DNA of 16,850 nt. It comes from Elusimicrobiota bacterium (GTDB lineage: Bacteria; Elusimicrobiota; Elusimicrobia; UBA1565; UBA9628). Positions within the stretch are counted from its first letter, which is position 1. Each line of letters opens with the position of its first letter. The stretch is taken from NCBI GenBank assembly GCA_028871595.1, contig JAGWMT010000042.1:1-16850 (forward strand), read 5' to 3'. Both the position numbers and the translations under genes were made by a program. The notes under the pieces were generated by a model. It saw nothing but the letters and a program-made list of their open reading frames with translations, was not told the origin of the DNA and ran no database searches. Below are positions 6,977-14,148 of this stretch, one piece after another.

Positions 6977-8235
6977 GCGAAATTCTCCTCGACGAAACGG
7001 TCGGCGAACGCGTCCGTCGTCGTCTCGACGGACGTTCCCGGGTCGTCGGCGCGGCGCGCGCGGACGCGGCCCGGGCCCAGCCACTCCCAGCCCCACGCCT
7101 CGCGCAGGGCGATGCCGCGCGGATTCTCGCCGTGGATGACCGGAATCAGAACGATCGGCCGGCGGCGCGCCACGCGTCCCGCCAGCAGGCGGAAGAGGCG
7201 CCGGCGGAACGGCGTCTCCCGCGACGCGCTGCGCGCCAGGTCCGCGAGCAGCGCCGGGCGCTCCGCGGCGGGGACGGCCAGGCATTCCAGCGCGGCGGCG
7301 GCGGCGGCCTCGAGCGTCTCCCCGGGCAATAGTCCGGCCGCGGCGGCCATCAACCAGGCGTCGATCACGCGCCAGGTGCCGGGAGGGACGAACACGCTGC
7401 GCGCGAGGGTCGTCTCGAAGCGGGCGAACGAGGAGTCGGCGTCCAGGCGCGCGGACACCTCTCCGGGCCGCCCGCGCAGCGGGCTCGACCGGCGCGCGCC
7501 GCGGATCCACTCGCGCGCGGCGTAGAGCACGCGCCCGGTGGCCGGCACTCCGCCGGCCAGGACCAGGCCGATCTCTCCGCCCCGCGCGAGCGCGGCCAAG
7601 AGGCGCTGCGGCATGGCCGACCAGGCGGCCAGCGGCGTGAGCGCCGGGCCGGGCCGGCCGCCCAGCGCCAACCGGTCCACGCCGACGTGGAAGGTGCCCA
7701 TGTAGCCGGCGTATAGGCCCTCCTCCCAGATGGAGATCGAGTCCAGCGCGAACGGGTCCGTCGCCGCGACCATGCGCGGCCGGCAGGGGCGGCCGCGCGT
7801 CCCGCGCAGGGCCAAGGTCGCGTGGCGCACGAGCTCCAGGTTCATGTGCGCCAGATCACCGAGAACCGGCGGATGGGAGATCAGCGCCAGCAGGGCCGGG
7901 GCGAGCCCCGTCTCCGCCTCCAGCCGCGCGGCCAACTTCCGCGCCCGGAGTAGAACCGGATTTTCCGGGTCGAAACGGTACGAGTGCGGCGCCGACAGCG
8001 CCGCGAACAGCCGGTCGTGGAAGGCGACGGAGAACTCCGCGGGCATCAGCTCCATGAGCTTCGCCATGACGACGCCGGCGGCCCGAAACACCGGCTCCAC
8101 CCAGCGGCGCTGGGCGTCGGTCTTCACCGGAAGCACGGTCCCCGACCGTTCCAGCTCCAATTCGTAGGCGCGCGTCACGATGCGCAGAAGGTCCTGGGCG
8201 GTGCCTGTTTTCGGGGAGGGATAGGCGTAGGGCAC
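6973..8235 (-). CDS. Conserved-looking protein of unknown function, 420 aa
   Basis: A long open frame with a convincing gene context: it is first in a three-gene unit and overlaps the amidinotransferase gene by 4 nt. The GTG at 8235 is the only practical start, since a nearby ATG at 8250 is followed at once by a stop. There is no signal peptide, so it is probably cytoplasmic. Composition is Arg/Ala/Leu-rich. Segments with non-random character are HPPVLGDLAHMNLELVRHA, DPFALDSISIWEEGLYAGYM and IVLIPVIHGENPRGIALREA. None matches a motif I can name. The strict coupling suggests a role with the guanidino enzyme, perhaps as a partner or substrate supplier, but that is inference only. No Shine-Dalgarno is seen, and a TAGAAT box at 8242-8247 could give a leaderless message. 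Confidence 0.75.
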   Translation of the reverse strand: MPYAYPSPKTGTAQDLLRIVTRAYELELERSGTVLPVKTDAQRRWVEPVFRAAGVVMAKLMELMPAEFSVAFHDRLFAALSAPHSYRFDPENPVLLRARKLAARLEAETGLAPALLALISHPPVLGDLAHMNLELVRHATLALRGTRGRPCRPRMVAATDPFALDSISIWEEGLYAGYMGTFHVGVDRLALGGRPGPALTPLAAWSAMPQRLLAALARGGEIGLVLAGGVPATGRVLYAAREWIRGARRSSPLRGRPGEVSARLDADSSFARFETTLARSVFVPPGTWRVIDAWLMAAAAGLLPGETLEAAAAAALECLAVPAAERPALLADLARSASRETPFRRRLFRLLAGRVARRRPIVLIPVIHGENPRGIALREAWGWEWLGPGRVRARRADDPGTSVETTTDAFADRFVEENFA

Positions 8236-8274
8236 CGGGCGATTCTACATAAAAAATTTAGTAACCTAGGTCCG
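8236..8274. promoter_or_regulatory. Divergent intergenic gap, AT-rich
   Basis: The 39 nt between the two divergent gene sets are AT-rich (ACATAAAAAATTTAG), in contrast to their surroundings, and contain the palindrome ACCTAGGT (8264-8271). A minus-strand TAGAAT (8242-8247) is a possible -10. I cannot find a matching -35 on that strand or a complete plus-strand promoter. Both operons probably start here or just inside the opposing gene. Confidence 0.45.
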
Positions 8275-9612
8275 ATGATTCTACCCCTCCCGCTCCTCAT
8301 TGGAGCCCTCGCGGCCGCCCAGCCCGCCGACAAAGGCTACGTCGTGCGCGTCGATTCCTCCTCGGTCTGGCTGGACCTGACCGCCGCCGACGGCGCCGCT
8401 CCCGGCCGTTCGTTCGAGGTGTACACCGAGGGCGCCGAACTCAAGCATCCCGTCACCGGCGCCAGCCTGGGACGCGTGAGGAAGACGATCGCCAAGGGCC
8501 GGATCACCGACGTCTCGGACAAGTTCTCGACGGGCGACCTGGCTCCGTCTTCCCCCGCCGTCAAGGCCGGCGAGCGCGCGCGCCTGGACGCGCCGGCGCC
8601 CGCGCCGGAGCCCCCGGCGGCGAAGCCGCCCGTCGCCTCGCGGCCGGGAGAGACCGAGACCCGCTCGCCCAAAACCGTGGGCGCGACGCTGGACTTCTCG
8701 ATCAACGCGATGGCCGCCGGAGATTTCGACGGCGGGCGCCCGCAGATCGCGCTGGCGTCCGAGAACACCGTCTCGTTGTACGCCTACCCCGTGGCCGACG
8801 GGAAACCGCTGGCCTCGATGCGCATTCCCGGCACGGGCCTGCGCATCCTGGGCCTGGAAGCGTCCAAGATCGCCGGCGGCCCGCACGACGACCTGTTCGT
8901 CTCGGTCTACGACGAGACCTTCAAGCGCTTCGAGACGCGGGTCCTGCGCATGGAAAACGGCAAGTGGCTCAAGTTGGCCGAGCTCCCGTTCCTGACCCGC
9001 GGCTGGCAGGACGAGACGGGTAAGCGTCTGCTCGCCACCCAACAGGTCATCGACGACAAATCCTTCCCGTTCGGGGCCCTTTATCCGTTGGCCTATGAAG
9101 ACGGAAAATTCGAGCAGGGCCGCCCGTCCCTGGGACTCCGCCGCGTGGACTGGCTGTACGGCTTCACGACCGCCAAGCTGTCCGCCGGCGCGCCCGCGGC
9201 GATCTACCTGACCACGGTGCACGCGCTGCGCGTGCAGATGGGCAAGGAGTGGTGGCGCACCCCCGACGAGGATTACGGCCAGACCCCGCTGCGCGTGCGC
9301 TGGCAGGACCGCCTGCTGGAATTCAATCCGCCCATGGCCGTGACCTACGGCCCCTCCGGCTTCGAGGCGCTTTACACGGTCCGGAATTTCGCGGCGCTGG
9401 GAGGCCTGGCCAGCCCGTTCGGCCTGTTCAACAGCGCGTCGCTGGAGCGCAAGCGCTGGAACGGCCTGGGCCTGGAAACGGCATGGAAGGCCGACCTGCC
9501 CGGCTGCGCTCAGGGCCTGGCCGTGATCGAGCCCGAGCCGGGCCGCAAGGAGATCGTGGTCGCCGTCCGGGGATCCGCCGGTCAATCCTCGGTCTGGACG
9601 TTCGACCCCTAA
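8275..9612 (+). CDS. Secreted protein: FlgT-like N-terminal domain plus repeat-containing C-terminal region
   Basis: A 445-aa exported protein opening with a short signal peptide (MILPLPLLIGALAAAQ). Residues about 20-85 contain WLDLTAADGAAPGRSFEVYT, then HPVTGASLG and KGRITDVSDKFSTGDL. This resembles the C-terminal domain of flagellar assembly protein FlgT and related periplasmic proteins, in which a gain-of-function-like loop GxxxGxxFxVY precedes a TGxxLG turn. A Pro/Ala-rich linker follows (about 104-126). The remainder has propeller-like segments (AAGDFDGGRPQIALASENTVSLYAYP; DDLFVSVYD), reminiscent of FG-GAP/VCBS repeats. The start is the ATG at 8275, just after the AT-rich gap. A response regulator follows after 7 nt. 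The domain parallels are visual; the role is unknown but envelope-located. Confidence 0.75.
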   Translation: MILPLPLLIGALAAAQPADKGYVVRVDSSSVWLDLTAADGAAPGRSFEVYTEGAELKHPVTGASLGRVRKTIAKGRITDVSDKFSTGDLAPSSPAVKAGERARLDAPAPAPEPPAAKPPVASRPGETETRSPKTVGATLDFSINAMAAGDFDGGRPQIALASENTVSLYAYPVADGKPLASMRIPGTGLRILGLEASKIAGGPHDDLFVSVYDETFKRFETRVLRMENGKWLKLAELPFLTRGWQDETGKRLLATQQVIDDKSFPFGALYPLAYEDGKFEQGRPSLGLRRVDWLYGFTTAKLSAGAPAAIYLTTVHALRVQMGKEWWRTPDEDYGQTPLRVRWQDRLLEFNPPMAVTYGPSGFEALYTVRNFAALGGLASPFGLFNSASLERKRWNGLGLETAWKADLPGCAQGLAVIEPEPGRKEIVVAVRGSAGQSSVWTFDP

Positions 9613-9619
9613 CCCCTTT

Positions 9620-10012
9620 ATGGCGGAACGCCGAAAGATACTGATCGCGGACGACGAAGCCTCGATCCGCGAAATCCTGTCCATTCAGCTGGCCCGCATG
9701 GGCTACGAGGTCCTGATCGCCGCCGACGGCGCCGAGGCCCTCGCGGTGTACGAGCAGGAAAGGCCGGATCTGGTGATTCTCGACGTGATGATGCCCCGGA
9801 TGAACGGCCTGGAAGCCTGCCAGAAAATCCGGATGCTGGAGAAGAAGGGCGGCGTCCGCGTGCCCATCCTGTTCCTGACCGCCCGCGACACGACCCACGA
9901 CAAGACCAGCGCCGCGCTTTCCGGCGGAGACGATTTCGTCGCCAAGCCCGTCAGCCTGCAGGAGCTTCGCGAACGCGTCGAAGCGGCGCTGAGCCGCAAG
10001 GCCAAGCCGTGA
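9620..10012 (+). CDS. Single-domain response regulator (CheY-like receiver)
   Basis: A 130-aa cytoplasmic phosphoreceiver without an output domain. All conserved positions are visible: the acidic pair Asp11-Asp12 (ILIADDE), the phosphoacceptor Asp55 in LVILDVMMPRMNG, Thr87 in FLTAR and Lys109 in VAKPVS. Such proteins pass a phosphoryl signal to another protein rather than binding DNA themselves. No histidine kinase lies in the window, so its partner is encoded elsewhere. The gene follows the previous stop by 7 nt, and its own stop overlaps the next start (GTGA). Its position among exported proteins hints at a link between sensing and envelope function, but no target can be named. Confidence 0.93.
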   Translation: MAERRKILIADDEASIREILSIQLARMGYEVLIAADGAEALAVYEQERPDLVILDVMMPRMNGLEACQKIRMLEKKGGVRVPILFLTARDTTHDKTSAALSGGDDFVAKPVSLQELRERVEAALSRKAKP

Positions 10013-11040
10013 ACCCGTTCCTCCTCGCCCTCGCGCTGGCCGCCGTCCCGGCCCGGGCGCAGGGCTGGAACGCCGCCCCCGGCGGGAAAACCTACGGGAT
10101 CCTGCTTCTCGCCTACGACGTGGACGTGAAGTGGCGCCAGGAACTGGGCAACCTGCGCAGCCAGCTGAAAGGCCATGCGGTCGAAAGCGTGGACAGCGCG
10201 GGCGACTCGATCTCCGTCCAGCGCGCGCTGGACCGCCTGACGGCGCAACATGTCAGCAAGGTGGTGGCGATCCCTCTGGAGACGGTCGGCTCCTCCACGC
10301 GCATGGAGGCCACCCGCTACATGTTCGGCGTGCGCGCCGACCCGGTCATGGACGTTCCCGGTTCCGGAAGCGGCGACTTCGCCGACAAGAAGCCGAAGGC
10401 CCTTCATTCCGTGCGGAAGTCCGCGCTGGTCCTGCCGAAGGACCAGGACCGCGGCCTGTCTCTCGCCGCGGGCGGAGACGGCTCCACCGGCAAGCAGTTG
10501 ACCAGCCCGGTTCCGCTGGTGCTGGCGCCCACGTTCGATAAATCCCCCCTGCTGGTCGCGATCCTGGCCGACCGCGCGAAGGCTCTGACCCCCACCCCCG
10601 GCCGCGAGTCGTTGGTGCTGGTGGGCGTGGCCCCCCGCTCCGACGACGCGCTGGCCAAGTGGAAGACCGACGCCCAGGCCATCGCCGACGCCGTGGGCGC
10701 GAAGGCGGGCTACCGGAAGGCCGTGGCCGTCGGGGTCCGCGACGGGGTGCGCTCCGATCAGCAGGACAAGGACCGCGCCGCGATGCAGACTTTGTTCCGC
10801 GGGCTGATCCGCGAGGGACGCGTGGCGGTGGTGCCCCTATCGCCCGAGGCCGAACGCGCCGGCCAGCTTTTGAAGAAGACTCTCGGCGGATTCTTCGCCT
10901 ACCGCTGGAACGGGCAGGGCATCCAGGGCGACCGGCGCATGCTGGACTGGATCAAGGCCTCGGCGGAAGCCGCCGGAGGCCTTCCCGACGGACGGCAATT
11001 CAACGACGGAGCGCGCGGCGCGCTCGGAGGAAAACGATGA
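10009..11040 (+). CDS. Exported CbiX-like (sirohydrochlorin chelatase fold) protein lacking catalytic histidines
   Basis: A 343-aa protein beginning with a signal peptide (FLLALALAAVPARAQ). The GTG start overlaps the receiver stop (GTGA). Two halves resemble the two-domain CbiX/sirohydrochlorin chelatase layout. The first has YGILLLAYD (29-37), SISVQRALDRL, VSKVVAIPLETVGSSTRMEA and RYMFGVRADP. The second has LLVAILADRAKAL (181-193), SLVLVGVAPRSDDALAKW (201-218) and VAVVPLSPEAERAG. In CbiX the strands end in the metal-site signature AHG; here the first is AYD (Tyr36) and the second is GVA (Val207), so the usual catalytic histidines are missing. It is probably a non-catalytic binding or scaffold protein, periplasmic or lipid-facing. 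The fold call is by motif pattern only; confidence is moderate for the family and high for the gene. Confidence 0.68.
   Translation: MNPFLLALALAAVPARAQGWNAAPGGKTYGILLLAYDVDVKWRQELGNLRSQLKGHAVESVDSAGDSISVQRALDRLTAQHVSKVVAIPLETVGSSTRMEATRYMFGVRADPVMDVPGSGSGDFADKKPKALHSVRKSALVLPKDQDRGLSLAAGGDGSTGKQLTSPVPLVLAPTFDKSPLLVAILADRAKALTPTPGRESLVLVGVAPRSDDALAKWKTDAQAIADAVGAKAGYRKAVAVGVRDGVRSDQQDKDRAAMQTLFRGLIREGRVAVVPLSPEAERAGQLLKKTLGGFFAYRWNGQGIQGDRRMLDWIKASAEAAGGLPDGRQFNDGARGALGGKR
11026..11030 (+). promoter_or_regulatory. Strong ribosome-binding site of thyX
   Basis: GGAGG lies 6 nt before the thyX ATG at 11037, inside the last codons of the upstream gene. It fixes the thyX start against longer in-frame readings and is the strongest Shine-Dalgarno of this operon. 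Confidence 0.8.
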
Positions 11041-11774
11041 TCGATCCGCAGAAGCCGGTCAAGGTTCTGGACAAAGGGTTCGTGCGCCTGGTGGACTTCA
11101 TGGGCGGCGACCAGGGCGTGGTGGACGCGGCGCGCGTCTCCTACGGCGGCGTCTCCAAGGGGGCCGAGGCGGACAAGAAGCTGATCGGCTACCTGCTCAA
11201 GCACTCGCACATGACCCCGTTCGAACACTCCGTGTTCAAGTTCCACGTGAGCGCCCCGATCTTCGTCGCGCGCCAGTGGTTCCGGCACCGCTTCGCCGCC
11301 TACAACGAGGTCTCCTTCCGCTACACCGAGGTCAAGGACTACTTCTACATGCCCGAGAAGTGGCGCGGCCAGGACAAGAAGAACAAGCAGGGCTCCTCCG
11401 CGGCGATCGTTCTGGACCAGGACAAGCTGCACGCGCTGTTCAAGACGCAGGTGGACGCGTCCTTGGCGACGTACAAGCAGATGATCGAGATGGGCGTGGC
11501 CCGGGAGATGGCGCGCATGATCCTGCCGGTCAACCTGTACACCGAATTCTATTGGACCGTCAACGCCCGCAGCCTGATGAACTTCGTGGCCCTGCGCGCC
11601 GACGGGCACGCCCAGCTGGAAATCCAGGCCTATGGCGAGGCCATGGCCCGGCAGTTCAAGGAGTTGATGCCCTGGACGTACGAGGCGTTCCTGCGCGACG
11701 GCTGGAAGGGCGAGAACGCGTCCATCGCCGCCGAACGCGCGGCGCTGCCGGGACTGGAGGCGGCCGTCAAGTGA
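11037..11774 (+). CDS. thyX: Flavin-dependent thymidylate synthase ThyX
   Basis: A 245-aa FAD-dependent enzyme that methylates dUMP to dTMP with methylene-tetrahydrofolate, using NADPH via the flavin. The family hallmark RHRxxxxNExSxRY is present as RHRFAAYNEVSFRY (83-96). The other landmarks are the substrate region HMTPFEHSVFKFHV, the FAD/dUMP-contact region with ARMILPVNLYTEFYWTVNAR and the conserved NFVALRADGHAQLEIQ. The length is usual. The start is set by GGAGG at 11026, and the ATG overlaps the stop of the CbiX-like gene (ATGA). This is housekeeping DNA synthesis, unexpectedly embedded among envelope genes. The organism may lack thyA, which cannot be seen here. Confidence 0.97.
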   Translation: MIDPQKPVKVLDKGFVRLVDFMGGDQGVVDAARVSYGGVSKGAEADKKLIGYLLKHSHMTPFEHSVFKFHVSAPIFVARQWFRHRFAAYNEVSFRYTEVKDYFYMPEKWRGQDKKNKQGSSAAIVLDQDKLHALFKTQVDASLATYKQMIEMGVAREMARMILPVNLYTEFYWTVNARSLMNFVALRADGHAQLEIQAYGEAMARQFKELMPWTYEAFLRDGWKGENASIAAERAALPGLEAAVK

Positions 11775-12811
11775 GGCGCGCGCTCGCGGCGCTTCTGCTG
11801 GCCTGCGCGGTCCCCTCGTTCGGGGCCGCGACGGGGGCCGTGCGCCGCGGCACGCTGGAGATCCGGGTCCACGTCACCGGGACGGTGGTGCCCGAGGACG
11901 TCTTCCGGCTCAAGTCCGCCATCGACGGGCGCATCGAGGAGATCGGCGCCTCCAGCTACACCTGGCGCGGCGCCGACCAGCCGCTGGCCATGCTGGTGCG
12001 CCGGGAACTGGCCGCGATCCTGGACGCCCGCGGGCAGCAGGATCAGAGCCTGGTGGAGGACCGCTGGCAGCGCGTGTACCGTCCCACGCCGGTGCGCTGT
12101 CCCGACACGTGCTTCGTGCTGAAGGTCTACGCGCGGCCCCACACCTGGATCAAGCCGCAGGCGGTCATGTTCGAGGCGGCCCGCAAGCTGGCCATGGTGG
12201 CGCGCGTGCGGCCCGAGGACGTTCCCTTGATCCGCGACGGCATGGAGCTCACCTTCTGGTCGGTGAAGGACCCGCAGAAAAAACTGAAGGGTCGCGTCAC
12301 GCGCTACCTGCTGGACATCCAGGGGCAGAACGTGGACCCGGGCGCCTCGTTCACGCTGTACATGACCCCCGACCGCTATTTCGACCCGGGCACCGATTGG
12401 GAGGGCGAGATCATTCCCTCCCGCAAAAGCGACGTCCTGATCGTGCCCACGGCGGCGCTGATCCACAGCGGAGGCGCGGTGTACCTTCCCATGCGCGTCT
12501 CCACCGGAACGACCACGCAGGAATTCACGCAGATCACGGCCGGCGCCGAGGACAAGCGGGAATTCCTGCAGCTCGACGACTCGCAGTTGAACGGCGCCGA
12601 ACGCTACAAGCAGCCGGTGGACCGCGCCGCCATCGAGAAGCGCCGGCGCGAGATCGCCGCCGAGGCCGCGGCCGCGGACAATCCCGCCCCCGAGCGCGGA
12701 ACCGACGCCCCGGCGCCGGCCCCGGGCGCGGACAAGGCGCCCGCGACGCGGCAGCCCGCCTCGGTGGACGACAAGGGCTACGGAGGCGACGATCCCTATG
12801 GCGACCAGTAA
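11771..12811 (+). CDS. Secreted HlyD-like adaptor protein with minimal hairpin and CPDTC motif
   Basis: A 346-aa protein with a signal peptide (RRALAALLLACAVPSFGAA). The start is GTG, overlapping the thyX stop (GTGA). The N-terminal part has the membrane-fusion-protein pattern: GTLEIRVHVTGTVVPEDVFRLKSA, GRIEEI, then a short helical stretch (about 78-104) where adaptors usually have long coiled-coil arms. After a CPDTC pair of cysteines (110 and 114) come the second lipoyl-like half and a barrel segment (RPEDVPLIRDGMELTFW, about 147-163; VPTAALIHSGGAVYLPM, about 225-241). The C-terminus (about 282-346) is charged, Ala/Pro-rich low complexity ending DDPYGDQ. It is probably a periplasmic adaptor-like protein, but no pump is encoded next to it. 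The two cysteines could form a disulfide or bind metal. The next gene starts inside its end with a 14-nt overlap. Confidence 0.72.
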   Translation: MRRALAALLLACAVPSFGAATGAVRRGTLEIRVHVTGTVVPEDVFRLKSAIDGRIEEIGASSYTWRGADQPLAMLVRRELAAILDARGQQDQSLVEDRWQRVYRPTPVRCPDTCFVLKVYARPHTWIKPQAVMFEAARKLAMVARVRPEDVPLIRDGMELTFWSVKDPQKKLKGRVTRYLLDIQGQNVDPGASFTLYMTPDRYFDPGTDWEGEIIPSRKSDVLIVPTAALIHSGGAVYLPMRVSTGTTTQEFTQITAGAEDKREFLQLDDSQLNGAERYKQPVDRAAIEKRRREIAAEAAAADNPAPERGTDAPAPAPGADKAPATRQPASVDDKGYGGDDPYGDQ

Positions 12812-14039
12812 CCGTTTCCCCGCTCCGACGAAGCGCGTGCTGGCCATCGTCCTGGCCGGCGGCAAGGGCGAGCGCCTGCACCCGATGACGCATGAACGCT
12901 CGAAGCCGGCCGTGCCGTTCGGCGGCAAGTACCGAATCGTGGATTTCGTGCTCTCGAACCTGGTGAACTCGGGCGTGCAGTCCATCTACGTCCTGGTGCA
13001 GTACATGTCGCAGAGCATGATCGAATATCTGCGCGCCAGCTGGCGGACCGCCGGCCTCACGCCGGACCAATTCATCACCGTGGTCCCGCCGCAGATGCGC
13101 ATGGGCACGATGTGGTACCGCGGCACCGCCGACGCGGTGCGCCAGAACCTCAACCTGATCCACGATTTCGACCCCGACCTGGTCGTGGTTTTCGGCGCCG
13201 ACCACGTGTACCGCATGGACGTCGGCCAGATGATCCAGTGGCACGTGGAGAAAGGCGCCGACGCGACGGTCTCCACCATCCCGGTCCCGCTCAAGAGCGT
13301 GCCCTCGTTCGGCATCGTGCAGACCGACGCGAAGGGGCGCATCTCCGCCTTCATCGAGAAGCCCCCGACGGCCGAGCCCATGCCCGGCAGCGCGACGCAC
13401 GCGCTGGCGTCCATGGGCAACTACGTGTTCAACAAGGACGTGCTGGTGGATCTGCTCAAGAACCACCACAAGGACGAAAGCGACCTGGACTTCGGCAAGA
13501 ACATCCTGCCCGGCATGTTGAAGACCCACAAGATGTTCGCCTATGACTTCTCCACCAACGTCCTCCCCGGCATCAAGCTGTACGAGGAGACGGCCTACTG
13601 GCGCGACGTGGGGACCATCCAGACCTTCTACAACGCCAACATGGACATCCTGGGCGCCCGTCCGAAGCTGAACCTCAACAACCGCCGCTGGTTCATCCAC
13701 TCCGGACGCTACGACGGCCCCCCCGCCAAGATCCTGGAGGGCAAGATCTCCAACAGCATCATCGGCGACGGCTGCTTCGTGCGCAACGCGACCATCAAGA
13801 ACTCCATCCTGGGCCGCGGCGTGCACGTCCACGACGGGGCCGTGATCGAGGATTCCATCATCATGGACTTCTGCAAGGTCCGCGCCGACGCGCGCATCCG
13901 GCGCGCCATCGTGGACCGCTTCAACGAGATTCCGGCGAAGCTGTCCGTGGGCTTCGACAAGGACGAGGATGCGAAGCGCTACTTCGTGGACTCCACCGGC
14001 ATCGTCATCGTCCCCCGCGGCCAGACCGTTCCGCGCTGA
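12798..14039 (+). CDS. glgC: Glucose-1-phosphate adenylyltransferase (ADP-glucose pyrophosphorylase)
   Basis: A 413-aa cytoplasmic enzyme making ADP-glucose from ATP and glucose-1-phosphate, the committed step of bacterial glycogen synthesis. It has the nucleotide-binding LAGGKGERLHPMT (19-31), SKPAVPFGGKYRIVDF (35-50), GTADAVRQN (109-117) and FGADHVYRMD (132-141). Further landmarks are SFGIVQTD, IEKPP, SMGNYVFN and the YWRDVGTI segment. The C-terminal left-handed beta-helix repeats follow (ISNSIIGDGCFV, NSILGRGVHVHDGAVIEDS, KVRADARI). Length is as expected. The ATG at 12798 overlaps the upstream gene by 14 nt. No other glycogen gene is in the window. Allosteric properties cannot be read by eye. 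Confidence 0.97.
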   Translation: MATSNRFPAPTKRVLAIVLAGGKGERLHPMTHERSKPAVPFGGKYRIVDFVLSNLVNSGVQSIYVLVQYMSQSMIEYLRASWRTAGLTPDQFITVVPPQMRMGTMWYRGTADAVRQNLNLIHDFDPDLVVVFGADHVYRMDVGQMIQWHVEKGADATVSTIPVPLKSVPSFGIVQTDAKGRISAFIEKPPTAEPMPGSATHALASMGNYVFNKDVLVDLLKNHHKDESDLDFGKNILPGMLKTHKMFAYDFSTNVLPGIKLYEETAYWRDVGTIQTFYNANMDILGARPKLNLNNRRWFIHSGRYDGPPAKILEGKISNSIIGDGCFVRNATIKNSILGRGVHVHDGAVIEDSIIMDFCKVRADARIRRAIVDRFNEIPAKLSVGFDKDEDAKRYFVDSTGIVIVPRGQTVPR

Positions 14040-14055
14040 CCGGAGGGCGCGGAAC
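14028..14055 (+). terminator. Hairpin straddling the glgC stop codon (possible terminator or attenuator)
   Basis: GTTCCGCGC (14028-14036) and GCGCGGAAC (14047-14055) are perfect 9-bp inverted repeats around a 10-nt loop that contains the TGA stop. A run of four T (14073-14076) begins about 17 nt further on, too far for a classic intrinsic terminator. It could end the long operon inefficiently, or protect the 3' end. Confidence 0.4.
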
Positions 14056-14093
14056 CGGCCCGAAGGAACGTGTTTTCCGTAACATTTGTGACG

Positions 14094-14122
14094 TTGACGG
14101 ACCTTCATGCCCCTATTACACT
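14094..14122 (+). promoter_or_regulatory. Promoter for the PorV-like/surface-protein cassette
   Basis: TTGACG (14094-14099), a 17-nt spacer and TACACT (14117-14122) resemble a sigma70 promoter, in the only sizeable non-coding stretch of the plus-strand half. The predicted start is near 14129, leaving a leader of about 20 nt. Confidence 0.55.
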
Positions 14123-14148
14123 TCAGAGCACCCCTGGCGGGTGCATGA

